Positions 26,433 through 38,633 of a DNA stretch of 64,000 nt are shown here, in pieces. This stretch comes from Ficedula albicollis (Eukaryota; Chordata; Aves; Passeriformes; Muscicapidae). How positions within the stretch are numbered: the first letter of the stretch is position 1; every line of letters begins with the position of its first letter. Below the pieces are notes generated by a model. The model was not told the DNA's origin. It worked only from the letters and a program-made list of their open reading frames with translations, and made no database searches. The translations under genes were made by a program, and so were the position numbers. The DNA is taken from the NCBI RefSeq assembly GCF_000247815.1, contig NC_021677.1, forward strand, positions 10,586,803 through 10,650,802. Direction: 5' to 3'.

Positions 26433-29400
26433 AGCTGTCAGCAGCCTTATATATCATAATGTACAGAGTTAATGAGGAAAAGGAAGATCTGCAGTGAGAT
26501 TTCATCTCAGTTAAAGCAGCTCCTGCAAAAGGGCCCTGCTGCTGAGCAAAAGGGGCAGAGCTGCATCCCCACACAGAGCTCATGTTTACATGCTGTGGTA
26601 ACTTTGTAGTTGGTTTCTTACAGGTCCCTCTGCAGAGTTGTTTCCCAGCTCTCTGCCCAACATCCTAAGGGTGCTTGATCTGGGAACTGGTTCTGGATGT
26701 TGTTCATCAGTCTGGCCCTTGGTACCAGGAGATGCTCTTCAGTTGCCCAGAGCAGCTGCATTTGCTGCTATGGCCTGCTAACAAAACCCAGTGCACATTC
26801 CACCTTTTAAAGGATCTTGTTGGAAATAATTCCTTTTTTTTAAATGTAGGAGATAGACCTATTTATTACAGTGTTTTGATCTAACTGGTGACCTGACAAC
26901 TCTGCATTCAAAAAAAGATGGAGAAGAAAACAGCTAATTTTAAAGTACTTTTTTCTTCTTCTTAGTATTTAAATTATTGATGGGTTGTGGTATGGTTTTC
27001 ATTATTCCATCCAGTCACTTGGTTTCTGTCACTTTCTCATGTGGAGAGCCAGATATGCAAGATGTTTTCTTTGTAATTTAGTGCCTTGATTTTGTGGTAT
27101 TCGTCAACAGCATCTGTTTTATAGCAATGTGCATGTTCCTAGAAACCTGTAGAAGCAGAAAAGCCATTTCTGGCTTGCCAAGTCTCTTGATCAAAAGTTA
27201 TTAAAGGCCTGGAAGTTCTTCCCAGTAGACCTGCTATCAGCTCTATCTAGAAACAGTATATATGCTTCACTAACTCAATGTAGCTGTTCTTAAGATAAAT
27301 GATTTTGATTACTTGGTAGATGGTGTGTTTGTTGGGTTTGTTGAGGATGGTTGTCTACTGAAAAGGCAAAGGTGAAAATGGCAAAGTTACTGAACATTTG
27401 GTCTGAGTATGTTTTCACACCTTGCTCTAGGAGGAGTGCATGTTCTCCATGCAAGAGGTGAGAGGGAGGGGTTGTGTACAGCGTGGCCTTTCTGTACATC
27501 ACACATGTATTGCTTTTAGTTATGGCACTTGGAATGTGAGAAACTGCAGCTGCAAAGACTGGAGAAATATATTTGTCTGCTTTATCACATAATCATATTA
27601 TTTTCAGGAAAAGAAATCCTAAGCAGAAATTTGCTTCATTGTCAGCTTGTCAACTTGCTCATTTTCTTTACCCCTTCTTTGACAGCATTTTTCTCAATAA
27701 AAATATTATATGGCTGAAATACTGTTCATCCTTCATAACAGTGTGTTTGGCCTTCACAAAATACCTATGTAAAGTTTTGTGGGAATTGCTTTGAAAGATA
27801 TCTAGATACGTTAAAGATGTAAATTGTGAAAATATGTTTTTTGCATCCTAGGGCGGAAATCTAATTAAACTGATGTGTTCTTCTCTAGCTGAAAATAAGT
27901 AGATTTTTAATATGCCATCCTGAAAAAGTGTTACTAAAAGAGGAAAATGAAAGCATCTCAATGAAAATATCTCAATATTTCATTTGTTAGTACTAAGAGA
28001 TTTCTTTTACTACAGAAAGAAAGTGCTCAGCATCAGGCAAGACTATTCCAGGCTTAATTTGCGTTTCAGGAATTTCACTGAATTAAAAGTTCCATGAGGG
28101 AAATGAAAATGAAACTTTGACTTGAGCCCCCTTGCCTCAAACAAGAATGTGATTTAGATAAAGGCAACTTGATGGGTAATCTGTAGTTCATGTACATTTA
28201 TTTATTTTTTTTTTTTAATCTGCCATGTTTCTGTGTTTTATTCCACGTGATATTTGCAGGGCAGACCTGGCTTGGGGTTCAGCAGATAGTTCTGCATGGA
28301 GGTATTTATCTGACAGAGACTGCTTGACTTTTTAAACTCTGCTCATTGTTCCAGGGCAGTCCCAGCTGTGATGAGGAATGCGGTGGAGCTTCCGGGAAGT
28401 GCTGGAGCCCTGCTCCAACAAACGCCTCAATAGGAGCCAGGACCAGCACTGGTGACTAAGGGCAGCTGAGCTCAGCTTAGCAATTCCTCACTTCTTTAGT
28501 CTTCCTGTCCTGCTGTGAGACGTGGTCTTGGCAATGGCTGTGGTGATAAAGGAAAGGAAAGGTGAAGCAGCTCCTGCAGCAGGAACTGTGGGAGGCTGTG
28601 TTTGTTTCTCTTTCTAGTTTGCTAAAGAAATGTGTTGTTTCAGTGAATAAGCAGGCGGCAATGACATGCAGAATCGCACGTTCTAGTGAGACACTGACCT
28701 GCCAAGATTCCTTTCATTTATAACATACTCCAGAAAAAACTTTAGACCAGAAGCATCGTGCTACTATTCCGAAAGCTCATCTTAGACCACGACAGCCCGG
28801 CATTTCTGACACTGTGGTTTACATCGTAGTGTAAGAGGTTGGTGTGATGATTATAACCAGAAGAGTTGGTTTGCTTATGTACTGTTGTAAAATTCAGTAT
28901 TTTACATACTTTAGTTACTGCACTATATACTACTTATAGTTGCAATATTTGGTCGCATTGTAGTAAACGTGTGAAAGTTAATTTTGATTTTTCCACTACT
29001 TCAGGATCTTTCACTCTGAAAAATGGTACCTTTTATTTTTCTTTGCACCTTGAAAGGGCATATTTTGGTGCTGTTTTTACAGATGATTCATTAGAGTTAG
29101 AATTCATTTTAGTTTGATAGATGTATCTTGCAGATGGTGAATTAAGTCTTTTATTTATGTGAGTAGTAATGCTTTCATGACACAAAAAAATTTATGGCTC
29201 TGTGTACTAGCTGCCTACTTGCTCCTAGTAAAACACTTACTGCTTACATATTTCTAGTAATTAAGAACACAAAATCGTGCAGGAAGGGCATCATTACTAC
29301 AAAAAATGCACTGAGTGATTTAATAAGTACTGTACATGTCAGGCCTTAATTGCACAGGTGATTAGAGCTCTGGATGGAGAGTGAAATGGGCACTTTTCCT

Positions 29401-29783
29401 TGGAGACCATTTAGTGCATTCCTTTTGTATTAATAAAAAGCATGGAATCTTTGAAGTGAAGAGAAAGATGGTAGAACTTAACCAGAACAACTAATGAAAC
29501 TGATCAAACAGCAGGTTTTTTTTAAAAAAGAGAGATAAAGAAGATATCAAAGAAGACATTAGTGGTTCCAGAAGGGAAAACTGCCCTGTGAATCTGTTCA
29601 TGTTGGAGTGCACACTCAGAGCTGGATCCAGCTGCTGTAGATGCAGAGGCTGCCCAGCCCATGCAGCTGATCCCTTTATCTTGTGACCTGGAGTGTGTGA
29701 CACGGCAGATAAGGGATTCGTTCCTCTGTCCTGCATTCCACTGCAGTAAATCCTTCCATGCCCAGCAACTCATCCAAAGCACT

Positions 29784-29816
<33 letters not shown>

Positions 29817-30469
29817 TCGGTTTTGAAGTTATTTCAGGAAAGCCCAGGAACAACGTGCGCATAGAGGAGGATGCATCCTGCTGACATGCTCTTCCTTTTC
29901 CAGGAACTGACGTGCTCCTCACGTTGAGTGACACACACAAGGGATATTGAGTTTTTAATAATCGTGTGAAATGAAATCAAAAGGGGGGAGGGGGACTGCA
30001 CTGTTTGGGGAAGAACTTCAGTTCCAGTCTCGGAAGCTGTTTCATTTTGTGATTAGACTGGTAATTAAAATATGCAGTTTTAGAAAACTCTAGCTGAGCA
30101 AAATCCTCTTGGTTTCACGAGGCAAAACTATGCCTTGCCAATCTGTTAATATTCTCTGAGTGCATAAACCAAACAGTGGATACAGCTGAATCACTGACAT
30201 CACTTTATTTGAAGATTCCAAGTCCTTTGCCAAACCCTATCAAAACAAGGAAATTACAAAGCAAGGGACAGTCAGGAATCAGGAGAGCTGAAAGAAATGG
30301 AAAGGTGTAAAACCAAAGTGTTCACAGCAGAAGTGTTCCTTGCTAGAGATGAGAATGTTTATATGCAATAAATATCAGTTACAGGATTAACAAAATTGCA
30401 GATATTAGAACTATTTATCTACTTGGGATCAGAGGAGACCCTTGGGAGAATTTTGTGAGTGCAGATTAG
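26433..30469. other. Unassigned intronic stretch
   Basis: Unique intron with a GC-richer patch at about 28340-28480 and a T30 run at 29786-29815. No processed pseudogene was recognised next to the T run, although its reverse complement would be an A tail. No gene or RNA recognised. Confidence 0.5.
29786..29815. repeat. T30 homopolymer
   Basis: Thirty consecutive T. Neighbouring sequence shows no target-site duplication or polyadenylation signal that I could recognise. Confidence 0.95.
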
Positions 30470-30880
30470 TTGGATGGGTAGCAAAATGGCAAATGAAATT
30501 TAGTGCTGATGAATGCAAACCCATGCATAGTGAAGGAAATAATATGAACTGTGCATAAGCTTTGCTCTGTGTTAGGAATTAAGTTGACAAATTTAGAATA
30601 CATCTGAGCAATGTTTTGGAAAGCAGAATTGGAGATCTCTGGCTCAGTATGCAGCAGTTTGTGAAAAAAAGCAAAAGCTAAGATTTGTTAAGGATAGAAT
30701 TGTGGAAATAAAATGCATAAACAAATAGGTCCCCTGTTGTCTGGAACCACACAAACAAGAAATGTGGGAATGATTACTAGAATGACAAGGTAGATTAAAA
30801 GCTTGTGGAGATGTATAATGGATATGTTGGATATGTCTTTCTTCATCTTCTGGAATCTAGTATGTTTTTCTCTCTTGTAG
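30470..30880 (+). mobile_element. Ancient CR1-like LINE fragment
   Basis: ttggatgggtagcaaaatgg caaatgaaatttagtgctga tgaatgcaa, followed by tcagtatgcagcagtttgtg aaaaaaagcaaaag and gatagaattgtggaaataaa. This matches the order of the old CR1/L3-type reverse transcriptase C-terminal region (tryptophan-methionine ... lysine-methionine-alanine-asparagine). It is heavily decayed. The right boundary is uncertain and could be as early as 30720. Confidence 0.6.
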
Positions 30881-32296
30881 AACACAAAAATTGGAAAACA
30901 AAAATTGGAAGCAATGTTAAATGCTCAGAAAAACTATTTTGGACAAGAAGTAGTAATTGTAAAATCCTGTGATATTTGTAGGAAAAGAGTAAGTTCCTTC
31001 TTTTCACCACTAGATTCTTGCATTTCCATTTTCATACAGAAAGTGTTCACAGTAGTTTAAGAATTTGCAGGTTAATGGGCAAAACCTTTTTAGTTCAGCT
31101 GTTATAAATTTTTCCAAATCCTTTAACTCAGATAAATTTACTTTTGCAGAGAAATTCCATATGTAGGGGAATGACATTTTTTGATTTGCTGTACTTTTGT
31201 AACAGCCTGTGAGATTCTGTATTTGCAGTGAGGTACCTGTTTGTCACTCAGGCTGGAGCTGAGTTTGTGTTCATACACTGCCTCCTCAATCTCTTATTTA
31301 GTGCTCGTCCTTCTGCTTTAGACTGGTGGTGGCCCCTTGATTGTAAGTCACAGTTTATTTGAGGAATTGGATCTGAGCATCTCTTATGATTCATAAATGT
31401 TCTACCTGCTTGGAAGAAGTAAAGCAGAAATAATTTTAAAACATTACAGTGCTAATCAATGAATGGGGTGCTTTTGATTTAAATCATGCCTGTAAGTTAA
31501 ATCCTTTTTAGTACTAAACAATATTGGTAGATGCATTCAATTAAATTTGGGGTTCACAGTGAATTTTAGGAAACAGCAAGATACAGCAAATACATTAAGT
31601 TCATTTCTGAGCAGCAAGAAGAACCAGTTTAAAAAGGCTTTCTGGCTCAAGTGAATTTCTGCCAACAGGTATTTTCCAGTTGCCTTCTCAATGCTGAGAA
31701 TGGTTGTTATTAAAAAATGCACCGACTGCTATGGCTATTGCTTATCCTTCTGATTCAAGGTCCTCACCTGGCACCATTGCCAAAAAAGCAGAGCATTGTG
31801 AAGATGCACATGATACTGCCTTGAGGTGATTCTGAGATGCAGGTATCTGTTACTGATGACTCTGTTGTATGCGTTTTTATGGCATAGATGAATTAAGCAT
31901 TGGTTTGTTTCTTAGAAATTTTCTCTTTTGGAGCAAAAACTGGATTCTCATCTGTGTCTGTAGGAAATTTCTTTGGGATTAATGTGACTCTGTGATATAT
32001 TAGATAAATACTAATGACTGAGTTTTTGAGAAAAAATTCTCATTATTAAAAATAAATGTTGTTCATATGTTTCTGGTGGATACAGGATTTCACCATCTGG
32101 ATTTCTAAAAATTTGTATCCTAAATGGAAAGTTCATTTTTGGTGTGTATCTTGGTGACGTTCTTACACAAAGGTATAACTAGTAAATTAAAAGTTTGGAA
32201 AAGCCATTGCTGCTTGTTTTTGGCTCAAGGCTAACACAATGCGTGCCAACATTTGTTTCTTAATATTTTTTTTTCATCTAGTGTGTTTACCTTTGC
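30881..32296. other. Unassigned intronic stretch
   Basis: Unique AT-rich sequence with no recognised feature. Confidence 0.5.
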
Positions 32297-33334
32297 TAAT
32301 TAATTTTAATTATGCTAATATTTCTTCTATGTGTATCTCTCTAAAGAAGCTGTAGGAACTCAAAGCCTTTGGTTCTGGGAATTTCTGGGGGTGTAGCTCT
32401 TGCACACCTGACTTTAAGGATGGCCTTCACTGCTCAAATCCTTTTGTAATATAATGAGTAGATGTGTAAGGAGAGAGAGTCCACTTCAGTTTTACCAGCA
32501 ATTAATCTAGCAGTGTGTGATAGACAAAAAAAACCCATTTCACATAAAACTGGATGGATTGAAAAGATCATCCTAAACTACAGGCCAAGCTGGTATAGAC
32601 CTTTCTGTCTGGAGTTTGAGTAAAAGAATGAGGAGGAGCACATCAGGGAATATTCAGTCAATCATCAGATGATTCTGATAATTACAGAATACTATTGCTC
32701 AGTGTTTGGCAAGTGAAGGGCAGTGCTGATTGCAAGATATTGTTGTACAAGACCTGGCTGTGAAAGAGGAGAGGCTGGTAACTGGTGATATCTGTGTAGT
32801 TCTGGTTATTGGGTTGTTCTTCAGTCCCATTATCCTCACATTACCCTAAGAAACCCAGGATGCAGTTACCCTCCAGGGGGGTAATGAATAAGGCTGGTCA
32901 AGCTCTCAAGCTCGGTGAATCCGTCCATTTGGTGCTGTAAAACTGCTTTTGATATCCCCAGAGTCAGGTTACTTTCAGAGTGTCTTTTCTGCATTTCACA
33001 GCATGGCTTTAACATATGGAATACTGACATGTCTGTCATGTGTTTTTGTGAAAAGCAAAGCCTGCTTATCCTGGATAAAAAACACAAAAGCAGTAGCAAG
33101 TGCAGAGATTGCAGTTAGTGCTTCATGCTCCCAGTTGTTTACCCAGGGCTCAGCAGGGGTAGGGCATCACCTTCCCTTTCCAGGGGCTGGGAGTGAGCTC
33201 TGGGAATGCCCCATCCCTTAGCTCAGCTTGTCAGTCTGCAGCTGATCTGTCCCAGGGGAGCAACTCCTCCGTGCAGCTTCCTCTGCTCCTCATTAATCCC
33301 TTCCCCTGCTTAGGATGTCAGCAGTTTGCTGGAG
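32297..33334. repeat. 1,038-bp tandem duplication, unit 1
   Basis: The unit starts taattaattttaattatgct and ends cagcagtttgctggag. It is repeated immediately with a constant offset of 1,038 bp and no indel. I noticed a single substitution (cagtgctgatt here, cagtagtgatt in unit 2). ORFs inside are duplicated with it and have no family similarity. The ends are not TG...CA, so these are not retroviral LTRs. Confidence 0.97.
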
Positions 33335-34372
33335 TAATTAATTTTAATTATGCTAATATTTCTTCTATGTGTATCTCTCTAAAGAAGCTGTAGGAACTCA
33401 AAGCCTTTGGTTCTGGGAATTTCTGGGGGTGTAGCTCTTGCACACCTGACTTTAAGGATGGCCTTCACTGCTCAAATCCTTTTGTAATATAATGAGTAGA
33501 TGTGTAAGGAGAGAGAGTCCACTTCAGTTTTACCAGCAATTAATCTAGCAGTGTGTGATAGACAAAAAAAACCCATTTCACATAAAACTGGATGGATTGA
33601 AAAGATCATCCTAAACTACAGGCCAAGCTGGTATAGACCTTTCTGTCTGGAGTTTGAGTAAAAGAATGAGGAGGAGCACATCAGGGAATATTCAGTCAAT
33701 CATCAGATGATTCTGATAATTACAGAATACTATTGCTCAGTGTTTGGCAAGTGAAGGGCAGTAGTGATTGCAAGATATTGTTGTACAAGACCTGGCTGTG
33801 AAAGAGGAGAGGCTGGTAACTGGTGATATCTGTGTAGTTCTGGTTATTGGGTTGTTCTTCAGTCCCATTATCCTCACATTACCCTAAGAAACCCAGGATG
33901 CAGTTACCCTCCAGGGGGGTAATGAATAAGGCTGGTCAAGCTCTCAAGCTCGGTGAATCCGTCCATTTGGTGCTGTAAAACTGCTTTTGATATCCCCAGA
34001 GTCAGGTTACTTTCAGAGTGTCTTTTCTGCATTTCACAGCATGGCTTTAACATATGGAATACTGACATGTCTGTCATGTGTTTTTGTGAAAAGCAAAGCC
34101 TGCTTATCCTGGATAAAAAACACAAAAGCAGTAGCAAGTGCAGAGATTGCAGTTAGTGCTTCATGCTCCCAGTTGTTTACCCAGGGCTCAGCAGGGGTAG
34201 GGCATCACCTTCCCTTTCCAGGGGCTGGGAGTGAGCTCTGGGAATGCCCCATCCCTTAGCTCAGCTTGTCAGTCTGCAGCTGATCTGTCCCAGGGGAGCA
34301 ACTCCTCCGTGCAGCTTCCTCTGCTCCTCATTAATCCCTTCCCCTGCTTAGGATGTCAGCAGTTTGCTGGAG
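33335..34372. repeat. 1,038-bp tandem duplication, unit 2
   Basis: Second unit, directly abutting the first at ctggag|taattaatt. It continues into unique sequence aagatgctggctctgc. Near-identity implies either a very recent event or an assembly duplicate. Confidence 0.97.
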
Positions 34373-35984
34373 AAGATGCTGGCTCTGCTTCTGTGCCTAA
34401 AGCTGGATGTCCCTAAACCATCAATGCCTTTTAAGGCTGGTAATAACTGTAGTAAGGGAAGTGTTTCTGCAGGGAGGGAGGAAGTTATGTCAGCATGTTA
34501 CTGTCTCAGAGGCTATGAGTTAAAAATGCAACAAACCAGAAAAGCCTACCACCAGCAGCCAGAAAGCCCTTAAAAATCCTCGAGGCTTTTCCAAGCCTCA
34601 TTAGGCATGGCATCAGTAGGAGAACTAAGGGTGTGTGTGCAGTGCATGTGCCAGAGCAGGAACTCATGCACAGATCCAGGTGAAACATTGAACATCTCAG
34701 CTAGGCAGAACAAAAGCATTGGTAAGTGATGAGTGGCAGGTTAGCTCAGAATTTTGGTGTTGGTTAAATGCCTTTGGCTAAGAGTGTCCAGGGAGCTGTG
34801 CTTTTTTGTGTGATAAAGACATTCTTTGGCTTATAAAGCTGAATTCAATCTATATATGCCTGTGTGTGTTTAAGTCATGCAGAAATGATCAGCCTTTGTG
34901 ACTTGACACCTGTTTTGAGTTAGAGGAAATCTAAGGTTGTCTGAAGGCACATATTTTTCAGGCCTCATTTTCTTTGGCAAAAATGCAGGCAAAAGATGCA
35001 TGTTCTTCTGTTGTAAGAATACTGGCTCATTACATGTAGGCATTTTCTTAAATTCTTTTATACACTGTATTTAACTACATAGCAAAACTTTTCAGCCTTT
35101 TCTAGAAAACGAAATACTTTTCTCTCCAGAGCTGGATAGTGTCTTTATATTGTTGTGAATGTCTGAATTTCAGTTCTGTCATCTAGAACATTGATTTGTG
35201 AGTCACGTTCAAATCACATGTATCACATTCTAGCTTTGACTCAGTTGACAAATTCAGGAATGAGAATGGATCTGTGTGTGTCATTTCACATCAGTCTGCC
35301 TCTTTAATGCATACTGTTATCAACCTTTATTAATGCCAGTATTTTTAAACATCATAATTGCATTTTTAAAAACCCAATCCTCCTTTCTGTCTTGGATTAG
35401 TTTCAGGCCAGAGTGACTGTTGCTAAAAGTAACTTAATTCAATTACTCTGCTAATTAAAAATAACTTTTCTGTTTAAATGCTTACAGTGCTTTATCTTGT
35501 ACAGACTGGTGATTTGCACTGAGGTGGGCATACTAACGTTTTCATGCCAGTGTCATACTTTTAAGCACATACATTGCTTGGAGGATTAAGTGTTCCTTAT
35601 TTCATGGAACTCTTCATAAAACAAACAAACAAACTTCAAGGTTTGGAATGCAGTCTCTAGTATCACATTGCCTGTTTGTCTCTGTACTGCTTATGCAACT
35701 GCGTATGCATTGGGCTTTTTTAGTCAGAGGAATGTATGGTGGTTAATTTCAACTTTTGTTTTCAATTTATTTGTTTTATAAGTCTAACCCAATTATTTGT
35801 CCTTTTGAAAGAGAAGAAACTAAAGATACATGCATAAAAATTAGAACTATGCTTTTAAAAGTCTGACATTAATGTACATGGCAGAACCTACTAAAAATTA
35901 TAATTTATTGAATTATCCCATATGTCTCTATTTTTCATGCTGAAACTTGTCCCTGTTGCCTAGAGAAAGATATATGTTGTGTCC
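34373..35984. other. Unassigned intronic stretch
   Basis: Unique AT-rich intron with a short (CAAA)n tract near 35621. Nothing else recognised. Confidence 0.5.
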
Positions 35985-36583
35985 ATCATCAAAAGCTGTG
36001 AAAAACAGTGTCTGGGGAAGGCAGACTGCAGCACAATCAGATTTGCAGACGATGCAAAACTGAGAGGTGCAGTTGAATGCAGAGATGTCGTTCAGATCAA
36101 CCTGGACAGGCTGAGGGAATGTACTGACAGGAACCCCAGGAAATTCAGCAAACATTTTTGTGTGGGTCATCTCTATAAGTTTGTAGAGATAAATGAAGCC
36201 ACCATTCATGTCCAAAACCTCTCAAAGTTATCCTCTGACACCTGGTTCAGTTACCAATTCCACAATAAAGTTTTTGGGGCAGCTCATCACGGTTTCTTTA
36301 TTTTGGGGTATGGAAACCTATAAAAGTATCTTGCTGAGTTGCTGTCCTTTTCCAGAACAGCCACATTTCACTGATCAGCAGCTCCCAGAGCGTGAGCAAA
36401 CAGCTGAAGGTGCCAAACCCTTTGGCTTCTCTGAGCTTTCCACTGAGCTGCAGCTATAGGAGCCTGGCTGCAGGTTGGATGGGGCTCTGAGCCACCTGGG
36501 CTAGAGGAGGGTGTCCCTGCCATGGCAGAGGTTTCAACCTAGGTGATCTTTAGGGTCCCTTCCAGCCAAATTATTCTATTTTC
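35985..36583 (+). mobile_element. CR1 LINE fragment (reverse transcriptase end plus 3' tail)
   Basis: agatttgcagacgatgcaaa actgag translates to RFADDAKLR. This is the FADDTKL motif that follows the catalytic region of CR1 reverse transcriptase, and it is followed by caacctggacaggctgaggg. A second part (ggttggatggggctctgagc cacctggg ... tagggtcccttccagccaaa ttattct) is the CR1 3' end. The middle is partly missing or replaced. The 114-codon ORF starting at 35979 is this remnant, not a host gene. Confidence 0.85.
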
Positions 36584-38241
36584 CTATAAAATTTTATAAA
36601 CTATTAGGATAGGTGTGCTGTGTCCTTGTGTAGTTCTTCATAGAGACCCAGTTTCACCTTTTCCTCTCTTGGGTCTGAGTTTATTCTTTCACTTCAGCAG
36701 CTGGAGAACCAGTGACCAGCATACTATTAAGTAGAGATTTTTGTAGCTGTGAATGGTTTTCATTAAACAGAAGGACTTCTCTATCTGTTGGGTTTGACTG
36801 ACTAAAAATAACTGTCTGATATGCAGAATTTATAGTGGTGGTGTAATTTTTGAATTTATAATGCATTTCTGTTGGTACTAAAAAAAGGAAGTTAATTTTT
36901 CATCTAGATATACTGACCTTGAAAGTTGCGGAATGTAGTAAAGATTACAGCAAGATTATGACATTCTTAGTCAGGATAAATATGCACCATGATGGTTTTA
37001 TGCTTTAGTAAAGTCTGCTAAACCTTCAGCAGTGCATTGACAACCATCCAGAGTGAATTTTCATTACACTTATCCAAACAATTTTTATAATCTTAGCAAG
37101 CATACTCCATCTTGAGGTTTATTTAGATGAATAATGTTTCAGATTTAGCTGATCAAGATAACTGCTTGGGAAAAAAATAGCTCTTTATGTGGAAAGATTG
37201 CTGTCCTTTTCACTGCTTGTCTCTGTATTTGCTGGTACTGGGCTCACTAAAAGTAACTTTTTTCACCACTCCTCACAGGGTAGGTGTGTGTTTCAGGGAC
37301 CTGCAAGCCCAGCTCTCACTGAATGTGGAGCCAATTGTAAGAATGCACGTTCTTCCAGCTCAGGGGAAATTCCAGAGCAAACTGGATAATCTCTCTGTTG
37401 TCTCTTCAACTCTTCTGGCTGTTTGGTGTTTTCTAAATGTTAACAGGAAACTTCCCCATTGTTGCCAGTTTTCCAGGATTCATCTGTGGGCTGCCCCCTG
37501 TAGAGCACCAAAGGCTTTTTGCTGGAGAACGTGGTTTAGCCTCCTGGCAGACTCTACACTATGCATGGTGCAGGAGATTATTTCTCTATTGGCATTTTCT
37601 CAGCTTTAAAAGAGAAGTATGTCCTTGGGAAATGCTCTTGTTTTCAGGACCTTGCCTATAGGACTTTGCCATGGTATGTCTAGGATCACTTGGGAAGATG
37701 GGAGGTGGCAGAGCTGGATGATTTTGGCAAAATTGGACCATGGCTCTTCTTCCAGGATGGTTTGCTATCCTCTGTTGTGTAACAGAGATTGTGGTTGTGA
37801 CAGGGAGAGTGTTTGTTCCTGAGGTCAGTTCTGTTCAGGACTCCAGATATTAGGGTATTCCTGCCCTTCCAGCTGGTGTGTGAGTTTGGAGTTACCTGTG
37901 TGCCTGCTGGGCCACCAGGATCCCTGTTTGCCAGCTTGAGTGCTGCAAAGGGCTGTTTACATTGCCAAAGATAGATGGCTTTCCAAAATTGTAATTTGAA
38001 TAATGAACCAGGAGGCAGTAGTGAAATAGTAGATTTGAACTGTGCTGGGGACCTGAAAAATAAGGCATGTCAGTTTTATTCTGTATTCCATAAAAAGAAT
38101 CTGGTAAAGGGGCCTAATTTGCATCTCCAGAGATGTTGTCCTGTTTACACTTTATTTGCAACAGAAAAGATTCTAATTCCTCCTCTGTGAGGGAAGTTAA
38201 ACCACCTTGCTGAGAAGCTGAGATTCTTTCTCTTTGTGTTC
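36584..38241. other. Unassigned intronic stretch
   Basis: Unique sequence. The 140-codon ORF at 37187-37609 overlaps other open frames, has no recognisable motif and lacks features of a real gene. Confidence 0.5.
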
Positions 38242-38633
38242 TTCTTAGTGTTTTATGCCACAGCTTTACTGCTTTGCAGAGCTTTGGTGATTGGTGGTGC
38301 ATTTTCTATAGGAGCAGGATTGTTGCATCTGCCAGAGAAAAGCAATATAGGAAAAATGCAAAAAGATTCAATGTAAATAATATGGAAGCTTCCATTCTTA
38401 GAGTTTTATGTCACAGCTTTACTGCTTTGCAGAGCTTTGGTGATTGGTGGTGCATTTTCTATAGGAGCAGGATTGTTGCCTTCTTAGTGTTTTATGCCAC
38501 AGCTTTACTGCTTTGCAGAGCTTTGGTGATTGGTGGTGCATTTTCTATAGGAGCAGGATTGTTGCATCTGCCAGAGAAAAGCAATATAGGAAAAATGCAA
38601 AAAGATTCAATGTAAATAATATGGAAGCTTCCA
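38242..38633. repeat. Tandem triplication, units 153/86/153 bp
   Basis: Units beginning ttcttag(t/a)gttttatg(c/t)c start at 38242, 38395 and 38481. Outer units run on through catctgccagagaaaagcaa to ggaagcttcca. The middle unit stops 67 bp earlier, at gcaggattgttgc. The last unit is essentially identical to the first; the middle one carries private changes. Confidence 0.95.

Noticed and set aside
29786..29815. T30 run as the A tail of a minus-strand processed pseudogene
   Set aside because: No polyadenylation signal, target-site duplication or recognisable cDNA sequence next to it.
32297..34372. Paired 1,038-bp units as long terminal repeats of a retrovirus
   Set aside because: The units abut with no internal region, lack TG...CA ends, and there is no primer-binding site or polypurine tract; a simple tandem duplication explains them.
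35979..36323. 114-codon ORF as a possible gene
   Set aside because: It contains the CR1 reverse transcriptase FADDxKL motif and lies within a CR1 remnant.
37187..37609. 140-codon ORF as a nested gene
   Set aside because: No recognisable domain, overlapping alternative frames are also open, and there is no sign of splicing signals or codon conservation; likely chance.
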